Below, one piece after another: positions 43,019 to 54,687 of a stretch of 64,000 nucleotides of DNA (the stretch's first letter is position 1; each line of letters starts with the position of its first letter). This DNA is from Mikania micrantha (Eukaryota > Streptophyta > Magnoliopsida > Asterales > Asteraceae): positions 17,005,692-17,069,691 of the forward strand of contig CM018690.1 in the NCBI GenBank assembly GCA_009363875.1. The letters run 5' to 3'. A program made the position numbers and the translations under genes. The notes below the pieces were generated by a model. It was given only the letters and a program-made list of their open reading frames with translations, searched no databases and was not told where the DNA came from.

Positions 43019-43200
43019 AAGTTACTATAAATAGTAACTTTGTCAATTTACATACAAATGATTATTCTAAACACTTCTAATCCTTTTTTATATCATAAAT
43101 CATCATAATAAGTCATTTATCAACTTATCAACATACATATTTAGTCAAAATCATTGTTTATCAAAAATCGGTTTTCAAAAGTTACTATAAATAGTAACTT
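43019..43200. repeat. AT-rich perfect hairpins in the inner solo LTR
   Basis: A palindrome with 10-bp arms (AAGTTACTAT around AA) occurs at 43019-43040 and 43179-43200, with a related CTTACTATTTATAGTAAG at about 42712-42729. LTR X has the equivalent at 19281, 19732 and 19891. Confidence 0.8.
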
Positions 43201-44009
43201 GGTCAAACATGACCAAAATCAAGTTCAAATCCATTTCTAAGCATCAAAACCATCCTAATATCATTCCAAATACAATTTCATACACATGCATGTTCACAAC
43301 ATCAACCATTTTACCATTTTGTAACTAAAAGTTACTATTATTAGAAAGTTCATCAAAAATCACATTTTTAACCCTTTTAATAGCATTCAAACATGTAGAT
43401 CATCACTACTAACATCTAAAATCATACAACATCATTCAAGATCATCTAAAATACACTAGATTGTACATGCATGTGGCTATTTCATCAAGTTATGACCAAA
43501 TCATGTATTTTAATGACACACATCATCATGGATCGTCACAAATTATCATTTAAACATCATAGATCATCAAGAAACACATTAAAATCAACAAACCCAGATT
43601 AAAATCTCGTGCATGAGCATTCAAGGTGCTTACATGTGGGTTTTACCCATTGCATGTGAGTGCAGAAGTGAGAAAAGTGCATTTTAGCCATGAGGGATGT
43701 AAGAACTACCTTCTAAGGCTTCTTGAATCCCTGAGATGATGCTTATTCAGCTCCTGGAACTCCTGGTTCGTGGGTTTAGTCAAGAACAAGAAGAAGATGA
43801 TGGACTCCAAGCTTAGAGGTTCTTCTTCTTTGAGTTCTTTAAGTTTCCCAAGCTCCAATGGGGTCTCTAATGGCTTCCAGAGCTTAATCAAGATGATAAT
43901 GGCGGAGATAAACCGAGTGGTTGAGTGTGGAGTCGAGCAAAATGATTAGAATGGGTAGACTAGGCATAATGGTCTTGGTTTTATAAAGATTTGGCGTCTG
44001 GATGTCGTC

Positions 44010-44128
44010 GCGTACCGCTGAGAGGGCTCCAGATTCTCTCAGCGTACCGCGATGGATTTCGGGATTCAAATTCTCCCGAAACTCATCGCGTACCGCTATG
44101 GGGCCTCTTATGGGCCATCGCGTACCGC
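44010..44128. repeat. four perfect GCGTACCGC 9-mers in the inner solo LTR
   Basis: At 44010, 44042, 44088 and 44120, with steps of 32, 46 and 32 bp. The first spacer has complementary flanks CTGAGAG and CTCTCAG. In sense orientation a TATA-like CTTTATAAAACC follows at about 43988-43977. Confidence 0.92.
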
Positions 44129-45044
44129 GATGGGTCCCTGAAGAGCCCAATAGGCCCAATTTCAAAGGTTTGATCCGTTCGTTGTCGTTTTCATGCTTAC
44201 GAACTATCGTTTGGCCTCGTTTGAACTTTCAAGTCCAATGTTTGAGCGTTTCGTGAGGTTTCGAGTGTTTTTGTTACACGATGTGCTAAACGTTCATCAA
44301 CGTTCGTGTGTTTTGACACGTGTGTGCGATTTCTCGATAATTCCTCGAATTATCTTGTTGTGTGTCAGTGTTTGTACCGTCATGCCACGTGTCACACTAA
44401 ATTAAACTAATTCTAGTGCCACGTGTACAAATAACATTTAAATAAATAATAAGCTGACATGGAATTTACGGGGTGTCACAAAAGTCAACTGACAATTCAC
44501 AGAAGTGGAAAAGAGGTTGTAGGAAGTAAACAGCCGTATGAACCAGGTAAGTTACCCAACTTACTGTAACATTACATATAAGTAGTAGACATAGTCTACT
44601 TGATTGTGGTGTATACATATTGATTGAGCAGTTTGACTTATTTAGTCAATCTATATATTTAGTAGTAGATCTATGATGAAAGAACTTGAGTGAAAGCATC
44701 ATAGTATGAATTGGTAAATTGTCGAATACTTAATCATTAAAGAGTGATTAATTGATTGATTTGAATGAATGTGCATAACTAAATTGGAACTAATTGAGTT
44801 AATAGACTCTAATGTATATATGTTAAGTTCCAATGTGTTTATGTCACGATTGAATTGAATATGCAACATAGATTGCATAAGAATAGCCGGATGAGCCGGT
44901 GTTTGAGCAAGTAATCCCACAACTATGACATCACATAATGAACAATGATGTTGTTGTTGAATAAACTGTATGATAAATATGGCGTTGGTGATAGGGGAAA
45001 GTTGAATAATAAAAGTTCAACAACCTATGATAAATCTAATACCT

Positions 45045-45600
45045 TGGTAAATGAAATTGTGAGAACTCTATGATGGAAGTACCGGTGGGTGAACATCATA
45101 GTAATTTGATTGAAATAATTGTGATTCCACAAATGGTGGATAGCCAAAGGTGCTGGCAATTGTCTTAGATGGAAGTACCGGTGAGTGAACATCTTTAGAC
45201 TTGAATTATTTATGACTCTACAATGGTGGATATCTAGAGGTGCTAGCAATTGTCTTAGATAAAAGTACCGGTGGGTGAACATCTTAAGACTTGAATTATT
45301 TATGACTCCATAATGGTGGATAGTTAGAGGTGCTAGCAATTGTCTTAGATGGAAGTACCGATAGGTGAACATCTTAAGACTTGAATTAATTATGACTCCA
45401 CAAATGGTGGATAGCTAGAGGTGCTAGCAATTGTCTTAGATGGAAGTACCGGTGGGTGAACATCTTAAGACTTGAATTAATTATGACTCCACAAATGGTG
45501 GATAGCTAGAGGTGCTAGCAATTTGTCTAAGATGGAAGCACCGGTGGGTGAACATCTTAAGACTTAATATATGTATGATACCACAAATGTGTGGATAACC
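45045..45600 (+). repeat. about 91-bp tandem repeat in the outer solo LTR
   Basis: About six units, each with GATGGAAGTACCGGTGGGTG and GTGGATAGCTAGAGGTGCTA, beginning near 45073, 45169, 45258, 45348, 45439 and 45530. Units are 89-96 bp. It is non-coding and in a similar place to the 58-bp repeat of the LTR at 21501. Confidence 0.9.
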
Positions 45601-46319
45601 GGTTATTCCGGAAACTAAATTGTTGAAACCACAGGTGTGTGGGTATTGGTTGAGCTAATAATGTATATATATATATATATATATACATATGGTGTTTTAA
45701 ATTTAGCCAGAGGTGCTGGTGGTAGAGTTGGATTATATAATATACTCATATTTATGAAAATGTCCCATTAAGGGAAATAAATGCACCATGTATGTTGGGT
45801 GCGAGTTGATGTTTGAATATGATATATTATTATCTAAACATGATTAACATCCATATGATATGTATGTGAATGAGTTTAAATAAGTTTTTGGGAACTTTGG
45901 GAGGGGTTACTTACTTAGTTCATATGAACTAATTGTGACCTTATATGTGATGTTACAGGTTAAAGATAGATATGCATTGGGTGATCAGATCGGGCACGTT
46001 GTGAAGCAGAACCAAACGTTATGTAAAATCTTTGGTGGTATTAAATTTAAACACACTAGTTTTATTAATCATAAATGTAAATGTTATGAAATTAAGTGTG
46101 TTTAACTCATGAAATGGAAATTCCATGCTTCTGAACATAATCTTACAATAAAGTTTAATCTGGAACCTAAAATTTGACATGTGTAATCGTGTGAATAGTT
46201 GGGTGTCACAAAAGTGGAGGAAAAAAACGAAATAAAAAACGAGTTGGCTCGTGGCTCGAAGATATTTACGAGCCGAGCTGGAGCCAGGCCTGGCTCGGAT
46301 CGACTCGATTACAGCCCTA

Positions 46320-49300
46320 GTAAACTGGTTGAATAAACCACCAGCCATTTTGTCTTTTATTAGTTTTATATATTTATTATAATCAATGAATAATATATAT
46401 CTTAATTATAATAAGTAAAAATGTTTTAAGGCATGTGTCAACATATCATGTAAATCTGGTTATGTGTTTCTGCTCATTTTTACTCGTTTTTTATTATAAT
46501 ATTTGATTCTTATTTCCTTAATTATAACTTCTTTTTTATTTAAACTCACTTTTTATTACAACAATAAGAAATATATAAAAAAATTTATTAATTGTAATAT
46601 TTTAATTATTCAGTTTTCGCAATACACATGTTTGTAACATAATATATAATAATAAATAAAAAATAAAATAGACACGCAATAATTTCATAAAACATCATGT
46701 CCTATCAAATAATAAATTAATTATTAATGATATTATTTATATATTCCATGTTAAGAAACATTTTTTTATCAAAACTAAATTATTATAAAATTTAATATTT
46801 TTGAAATATGGAATCTTTCCAAAATAACAAAGCCTTTAAAAAATATAAAATATTTTAAAAACTGGTATTTTTTTAAAAAAAAGAGAACTTTTACCAAAAA
46901 CAATTTTTAAAAAAATAAAATTTTAAAAATTGTTAAATATGAAAGTTTCTGAGTAACAATATATTTATAAAAAGTGAAAAGGATCAAAATAACTAGATAT
47001 TTATAAAAATATTACAAATTTTAAAGACAACTATTAAAATATATTTTTTTAAAAACCAAAAGTCAAAAAAAATAATATTATTGCTTCATTTATTCAATTA
47101 TTTACTTATAAGTAATTTCAATAATTTATAATCTCAAATTTTTGTTTCATATTTTTTAAATATATTTTAATAATTATATAAATTTTATTTATTTAGCTGG
47201 TGTAATATATAAAATACTAAACTAGGTTATCATTTTATACATATCAATATAAACTAATATAAACTAATGAACAATTCTAAGGTGGGTATAAAATCCAAGC
47301 AAGCCATCAAAATACCAAAACCAAAACATTAAACCATCTAGCTATCAAAACCAATCCATTAAATAGTTAAGCCATTACTAAAATTGAGTCGTCAAAATAT
47401 CAAAAACTAACTGTTAAACCTTCAAAATTTTCAAACTATTAAAACAAGACCATGATAGTTAAACTAATTAAGAGAACCAAACCGCTAAACCATCGTCCGT
47501 TCAACGAAGCATAGACGGGATTGATTTTTCAGACATTAGGTTTAAATTCTTGTAGAAACTGATTTCGCCTAGCTATAAAATTAACGTATATTTTCGCTCA
47601 TGCTTCAAATAATTTAACATGTATTATATTTGTGTCATCTTAATTTTTATAATAAGCAATGTTAATTTTTTGGATAACACTTATAATTTATTAACTTGCT
47701 TGATTAATATTGAACATAAAATCTATATAGGCTTGTGAGTTGTAAAATAAAAATAGTTTAAAAATCATCTTTGCAATAAGATGTCAAATGGCTATCTCAG
47801 GAATAGTCTAGTGAATTACATAGAAAAAGAATTTTTTGATAACTTTGGCTCAAAATCCATGATAGATGAATTAAAAAAAACTTAAAGATCGTCGGGTTGA
47901 GTTGTAATGCTTCTTACAGATACTTATCCTTACTCGCATATCATTTTAAGCATTTAGGTCTTTATTTGTTAATAAAAATATTTACACTTTAAGAAACTTT
48001 ATAAACAATCACTTGAATTTGTTGTTTGACCCAACTCGGCCTGAACATTTAACCCGAGACAAAGTAATAGGAAAAAGTTTGTGAGTCCCGTAAATTTTTG
48101 CCCCACCTTTATATTTCTTCAGGTTATGCCACTGCCGATCGACCCACTAAACCAAACCAGTTGACATACTTACAGTTTGACTCGGAATTGTTGTCAAAAT
48201 TAGATTTTGATACTGTGTAAACATCCTTAGGTTGGGCTTGGATGAATAAAATTTGTGGGCTGGGATTGGGAGACCATGTAGTGTAATTGTGAGTTGTAAG
48301 TTGCAACTATACGCACACATAAGATTTTTAAGTAATTGTTAGGAGCGGTACAGTTTTTGATGGAACAAGTTCTGGTCCATTTGAGTTTACGAAAATTGAA
48401 ACAGGTTTTTGTCAGTGGTGCAGTTTGAGTGTTATAAAGGGGAGTCGGAAATTATTTTTTTTAAACGAGGGGCGAAACCACTGTTTTTTAACTAAAAATA
48501 ACCTTTTGGCTGAAAAATTAACACTATGGACAAAAAAAAGGGTACACGGTCGCCTTTGAACCTATATAACCTTTGCCCTTGTTTTTGGTGAAACAAGTTT
48601 GATCGGGGTTACAAACTTATTCATATATACTTATTTTGAAAGGACGGTGCAAACACCTCTATGGCTGCATGCAGTTTGGTGGATTTTTGTAATTTTTTTT
48701 TATTTTCTGCATAATTCGTTTAGATTATATAAGTAAATTTTGGAAGAAAGTCACAAAAGTTACCTGGCATTTGTATAACTGTTAATTGTAACATAGCAAG
48801 TTTGACTCTTCCTATGAACTTTTCTTTTTTGCTTTACTTCTTCTTTCTTTATTTTCCATTTTTTTTGCTTTTAATATTTTCTATTAGTCCTCTAATATTT
48901 CTTTTTTATTATTCCCTTTTATTTTCTTTAGGCATTTTCCATATATCTTGTTAAATTACCTTTCTAAAATTGTTATACAAGAGCATATGATGACATAATT
49001 ATGTTTTTTATCTTCGTTTTTGTTTCCATAATCGATTCGTCACAATCTCATATATTTCTTTAAAAATTATCATCATTTCGTAGCGCTCATGTGGGTAACA
49101 TTACTAGTTTTTATAAAGGGAAGTGTTGGTTTAGTTTGGTCTTTGGGCTAAACCCTAACCGATTCTTTCGTCTTATTTAAAATAAATATATATTATAAAG
49201 GGAATTGGTCGATTTACTTTGTATTAAACCCTGATCACACTTTACCTGTTTTTTAACCTGGTTAGTCAGTGATCAAGGGGGCCGAAGGTGTACCATGTAA

Positions 49301-50085
49301 GTGTATAACCGTAATTAAAAAAAACATGAAAATGCTCGTCTTTCATATCTCTCGTCGCACAGCCTTTAACCGATTTAGTTGTACATTGAACACACACTGA
49401 AACCGTACCATTGACATAATTATTTTGCCAATCCTCGTTGTAGGTGGTAACATGTACCTAGGGTGGGGCGTTGCTTCTGTTTGGTACCACATTCGACATT
49501 AGCACTTGTGTACGTACCGTCCACCCTCGTGTACCATTTGAAGTATGTGTGCATGTGTGTATTACCTTTTAAAAATTCTATAACTTATAAATCATATATT
49601 TATATTTTCCTTGGTTGTCGATAACAAAAGCCATATAAATGGATGAGAATTTCAAATTAATTAAAGACATAATATTAAAATATACAAATCATATATTTTA
49701 TTATCTTTTAGATCTATTATATCAAAACCGCAAATAATTTTCATAGAAATTAAATATTTTTATATATATTATTAAATGTTAAGTAGTGTTGTAATTTAAC
49801 TATTTTTTGTACAAATACAATAGTTTGGGTTATTTTTTTATAATCTTAAAAATTTTAGGCCCGAGTAAAAAATCAAAACCCAAACCGAACCCAAATATAT
49901 TTAAAAACGATAAAAACCGAAAAAACTGAACTCAAACGGGTTTAAAACCCAAAAACCAAAATTACGGTTTTAGGTTTGGACGAAGCCAAAAAGCGACCCA
50001 TGCACACCCCTATTATACACATATATTTGGGTTTTTTTTTGTTTTTAATTTAGGTAAAACCAAAACCAATCTAAACTTTTGGTTT
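46320..50085. other. AT-rich intergenic DNA, nothing recognised
   Basis: Very AT-rich between 46400 and 47700, then mixed sequence. I found no gene, no element ends and no convincing ORF. Short CCAAAACC/AAACCGAA repeats at 47290-47460 and 49860-49990 are low complexity. Confidence 0.5.
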
Positions 50086-51873
50086 TGTAACGACCCATTT
50101 TGGTATTTTATAATTAAACTATTATATTGTGTTGAATTATAAATTACAATGTGCGTAATTAGATAATTTTATGTTTTAAACAAAGTGGGTTGTTAAATAA
50201 CTAGTAACTAACTTGTTTAGGTTAGTTAAAAGCTAGTTAAGTGTTTAAAAGGTTAAGAGTTGGGAGGGACTAAATCTGCCAATAGATGAAACTTGATTTA
50301 AAAAGGTGATATACACCTTGACTTGGTCGGTCAAAGTCCAGAATTTTGTAGTGTATATGTGTGTGTGTGTTCGATATCTAGAGAGGAGAAAAGGGAGCAA
50401 AACACTAGTTCTTGTGATTTTGATCAAATTAGAGGCGTTCTTGAGATGAAATTCAAGGATTGAAGCTAGAAATCAACATCTAAAGCAAGTGTTAATAAGT
50501 GGTAAGTGTTTGTTCTTTTTTTGGGATGAGATTTCGTGAGAAGAGGATGAAGCCAAAAATGGGTTTTCATCCAAACTTTGAATTGGGTGTTGTAGGTAGC
50601 AAGAATATGTTGGTTTCATCTTGTAATCATATTTTAAACATCCAAACATATGATTTTACATAAAGAATCAATAATTATGGATTTGGGTGTTGGGTGAACC
50701 ATGTGGGTTTAGATTTACATATGAACATGGTGAAATTGATTATAAGTTAATGCTATGGTTGATGTTTTAGAAACAAAAGTGTTGTTAAAACTCAACAAAC
50801 CCATTAAGCTTGTGGAGTTGATGAACTTGAACAAAAGATGGAATTTTGAAAACTTGAATATGACTAAGCTAATGGGTAGATGAATATCTGCACATGAGTT
50901 GTTTGTTAAAATGCCTTAATGAGATTGTGACTAATAATGAAGTGTGAAATGGGTATGGGTGATTAGAATACCTAACTATAAGATCAATTGATATACACTT
51001 TTGATTAGTTGGGTGAATTAGAAGTAAAACGGGTCAAAGGGATTGGATTATATAAATAAAACAAGCTATGTATTCATGTTATTAAATATTTTTATATGTG
51101 GATATGATAGGAAGAGGTGGTGAATCTAGTTCTAGAAGACCTGGAAAGGAATTGGAGATTGTTAATAGCTCTCCAAATCAAGGTAAGTTACCCATTTTGT
51201 TGAACTTGTAGTTGTAGGATTGAGTGAGTCCACACTACAAGTATTTGTTCATTTTAGCATATATGTGATTTGTTTTTTTGATGATCTTAATATTAATGGT
51301 CATTGTATTTGAATGATTCATATGGGTGTGAACATTCAATTAGTGTTAAGGGTTGAGTTGATTTACAAGAGTGTAAACAACCATCATAATGTATAGATCA
51401 TGATTTACAAAAGTGTAGACATTTATTTTGATATGTGCATGATTTGATTCACAATTGTGTTGATATATAACGATTAGATGTTAAGAATTCATATGAAATG
51501 CATATGGATGAGATAAATAGGTTTTGGAAGGGTCAAAACGATAATTGAGTGTTTATGCAAATTTTTGACCCGTTTAACGAATTGGAATGTGTTTAAAATG
51601 GTTGTCATATGTTTAAATGTATGATTTGAATATCAAGACCTATTTGAAATCAAGTATAATATGTTTGAACTTATGTATTTGATTAGTAAAACTTGTATGA
51701 AATCAAGTATAGGATGAATTTGAAAGATTTTGGGAAAAATCTGAAAGTGGAGTCTAGGACGCCACTAGGCTTATCCCAGACGCCACCTAAAACACCAAAT
51801 GGAGTCTGGGATGCCATTTAGTATCTGTAGATACCACCCTAAAACGCCACAATAGAGTCTGGGACGCCACTGG
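50086..51873 (+). mobile_element. LTR Y, 5' part
   Basis: Starts TGTAACGACCC, similar in style to the other Gypsy-like LTRs here, including a GGTAAGTTACCCA block near 51182 that also occurs at 44550 in the outer solo LTR. It is broken at 51873 by LTR Z. Its 3' end is not in the window. It ends with an array of ACGCCAC motifs. Confidence 0.55.
51759..51870 (+). repeat. ACGCCAC motif array in LTR Y
   Basis: ACGCCAC or one-base variants at 51759, 51780, 51811, 51844 and 51864, several in the longer form GTCTGGGACGCCAC. Steps are 21, 31, 33 and 20 bp. Confidence 0.75.
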
Positions 51874-52625
51874 TGTGACAACCAGTACCTGACCGTCCGG
51901 CAAGTCCATACGGTGTGTGTACTTTCATTATTTACTGTGTGTAAATACAGTGCTTGAACAGTTGTGTAACAACAGAACTCTGAAAACAAACAACAGTTGT
52001 AAGTGTTTAAGTGAAACTTAAATACAGTAAATACAACAACTCCAGAGAAACAACAGTGTACAAACCAACGACAAGAGCATATCGGTTGCGATCTGATATC
52101 CATAGATAACAGGAATCAGATGGCCGACAACTCAGTACGAAAGCAATTTGAATCCAATAATATCAATGTGAAAATAGGTAGTTTAGATGAGTCCGTTTGT
52201 GAGGAAAAACAATGCAGAACATAAGCTCGGTATTGTTTCAGAATAATAAACTGACAGTGTGTTTGCGTGGGTGACGATTCACACAAACATATCTGTGGGT
52301 TTAACGTTCTGAACACTGACTAAGAAGTAGAAAACCAACTCAGAAAGTGAAACGTATGATCGTCTTCATACAGTTAGCGCTCTGTACGAAAACGCGCGTA
52401 AGTGACGTTTTCTGACGAAACGGCGAAGATTAGCGATTTAATCTCGGACGAAACCGTAAAAACAACAGAAAACATAATATTTATGTTTTACAATTTTGAA
52501 ACTCATCAAAATAGTTCAAGAAGAATTAGTTATTTCAAACTTCGTAAACTATGCGCGTAACGTGCCGGATATGCGACGAAAACGAGAACGAGAACCGAGC
52601 AACCGAAACGAACCCGAACACACGC

Positions 52626-52641
52626 GGGGTATAAAAACCCC
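52626..52641 (+). promoter_or_regulatory. palindromic TATA box of LTR Z
   Basis: GGGGTATAAAAACCCC, about 750 bp from the LTR start and followed within about 60 bp by a CT-rich stretch. LTR W has the same box on the other strand. Confidence 0.6.
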
Positions 52642-52989
52642 ATTTCAAGCATTAAATCACATTTAATACCTTCACCTACACATCTCTCTCTCTCTAGAAA
52701 TCGGTTTTCTCTCCCTCTCTACAAATTTTGAGCTTCAAATCCAAAGAACTCGCTCATTTCTTGATGAAATTGAGTGTTTTTGGTGTCTAAACGAAGATCT
52801 TGACATCCTCTACCTAGAAGTACAACTGATCTGAGTTGGAATCCAACCAAAATCAAGGTATTTGAGCTTGAACATTCCGAAAACTAGGGTTTTCAACCCT
52901 TTTGTTCACCCTCTAACATCTACCGGCCTAAACTTCCTTAAACCACATTAACCTTGCACGAAAACATACCCAAATGAAGTGATGGAAGT

Positions 52990-53530
52990 TTCTACCTTGG
53001 CTTTGGGCACTTGGTTCGAAGATGGGAGTGGCCGATCTAATGGTTTTGTGATGACCGAATGGCTTCATTCTGCTTGGCCGAATGGCTGCTCACCTACACT
53101 GCTTCGGCCGAAGGTGGGAGCGGCTTGGCCGAATGGCCAAGTGCTGCTTGGGCTAGCCGACCGACTGAATTCCTTCGCCGGCCATTCTCTCGGCCATGGT
53201 CTCATTCGCCCATCCAGCCATTCGTTCGGGACTGGGGCTATTCGACCAGACCTCCTCCATTCGCCCCTACCCATTCGACCGCCAACAATCATTCGGCCAA
53301 AGGGCCATTCGCCAGGCATTTTTTCATTCAATTGAGCATCACTCGGCCTTGGCCCAATCATGCGACCCAGCACTACCATAAGGCTCACTAGCCCAGCCCA
53401 ATGTCCACTAGTTCGGCCCAAGCTCCTACACTTGACCCATGACAAATCAGTTGGCCATGAGACTCACTTCGGCCCACATTAGTCAATCGGCCCATGACAA
53501 TACATTCGGCCCAGATTTCTTGTTCCAGCC
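52990..53530 (+). repeat. CATTCGGCC/GGCCGAATGG motif array in LTR Z
   Basis: About twenty full or half copies (TTGGCCGAATGGC, CATTCGGCC, CATTCGCC) in 540 bp, downstream of the TATA box. The core is the one seen in the Copia element (ATTCGGCCGAAT), although the LTRs are otherwise unrelated. Several frames stay open across it, but only because of its composition. Confidence 0.75.
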
Positions 53531-54687
53531 CATGGTTTAATTACTCGGCCCACTTAACCCAAGAATTTATAAACAATCACATAAATAAATGTTATGGGCA
53601 ACATGCATGGAAATTGGTTGATAAAACTACAAAGGTGATAGATTTTGGTTTAGTAAACCTAACAAAGCCTAAAACCTTAAATTACTACAAAGGTGGCAAC
53701 ATGGTTATTTGTTAACTATGTGACACGCTATTCAAGTCTTACAAGGACAACACATGAGGCTTTAAAACTACTAAGTTAGGCTTCATACTTGGAAAATGAC
53801 AATGATGTTTCAAGTACACACAATATGACAAGGTTCAAAACAAAGTTAAACCTAAAACAAATAACGAGATATACTAAGCTTAACTTAAAATGGGTTAAGT
53901 GTTAGTATGACTCATCATAAGGGAACCAAGGGCCAAATGATAACCAAGACTCTCGAATGTTAGCCAACTTTCGGGCTAACACATACACACATTCAGTCAT
54001 ATACAAATTATACTTATAAGTCACATACAAGTGAAATCAATACAGGATTGTGAAAACAACATCAAGTACAACAAAGAGCGCGAGCATTTCTTGCTAGAAC
54101 TTTGTCAACCCTAACAACTACAAGGTGAGTTCATATGCCCCTTTTCTAATCTTAACTGATTTCAAAGCTCGGGGCTGAGAAACATGCTTAAAGCTTTTAT
54201 TTATTTAAAAGTTTTGATTTAACATACTGATTTTACAATGATTTGAATAATATCGTTTATCTTTATTATAGTTTATCATTGTATGCTTGTTTATCTGACC
54301 GTTATCATAACTGTGATATCTAGCATGATACATATTAACATAGCTTCATGACACATCAACACAATAGAATAATACTAGTTGTAAGAGTTTATATTACAAC
54401 ATCTTAGTATTCTTACACAAATGAACAACGAGATAACCATTGCAACTAACAAGAATGATACTCATGATGACGTAACATCATGATAACAAGATCATTCATA
54501 CATTACTAACGTTGTGTACTAAGACAATTTCTTATAACACTCGTTAGAGTCAATAAGAATCACACAACATAGAGACAACATTACTTGTGATATCGAGGAG
54601 GATATCATCTTAACATACTTTTGGGATGTCACTCTCTACACATGCTATCACGGGTTATTAGGACAAGTTCTTAACACACATGGTTAA

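Larger units (their letters stand above)
41583..44480 (-). mobile_element. solo LTR (inner), same family as LTR X, TSD AAAGT
   Basis: 2898 bp between AAAGT copies at 41578-41582 and 44481-44485. On the plus strand it starts TATCACACCCCC (canonical TG changed to TA) and ends GGGGTGTCACA. Sense is minus, judged by the 9-mer array and TATA order. Blocks align to X (4571-4923 and 18742-21055). No coding sequence remains. Confidence 0.92.
40497..46210 (+). mobile_element. solo LTR (outer), Gypsy-like, TSD AAAGT
   Basis: Starts TGTAACAACCGG, ends TTGGGTGTCACA, flanked by AAAGT at 40492-40496 and 46211-46215. It is 5714 bp with the nested LTR and about 2811 bp without. The 5' third matches the solo LTR at 21501-23869 in several blocks (AAACTCATATTTG, GGGTAACGATTTG, GTTATAATGTCC). 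It carries the 9-mer GCGGTACGC twice and a 91-bp tandem repeat. Confidence 0.92.
40094..46319 (+). mobile_element. hAT-like non-autonomous element, split by solo LTRs
   Basis: Ends TAGGGTTGTTC (40094) and the complement of TAGGGCTGTAATCGAG (46319). Flanks TTAAACGG and GTAAACTG match at 6 of 8 bases, as for an aged 8-bp hAT TSD. The two outer parts (40094-40496 and 46216-46319) are rich in GGCTCG/CGAGCC phrases and belong together. A (TA)n expansion is at 40288-40460. Without the insertion it is about 500 bp and encodes nothing. Confidence 0.75.
51874..54687 (+). mobile_element. LTR Z, 5' part
   Basis: Starts TGTGACAACCAGTACC after ACTGG. It has a TATA box GGGGTATAAAAACCCC (52626-52641), a leader-like CT-rich stretch with CTCTCTCTCTC, and an array of GGCCGAATGG/CATTCGGCC motifs (52990-53530). 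A block at 54120-54180 (AAGGTGAGTTCATA, then CTCGGGGCTGAGAA) matches one in the solo LTR at 22590-22650. It is interrupted at 54687 by the Tekay-like element. Confidence 0.65.

Noticed and set aside
53059..53445. Overlapping open frames of 110-126 codons on both strands
   Set aside because: They are kept open by the GGCCGAATGG motif array of LTR Z; the composition is repetitive and no start context or domain is visible.
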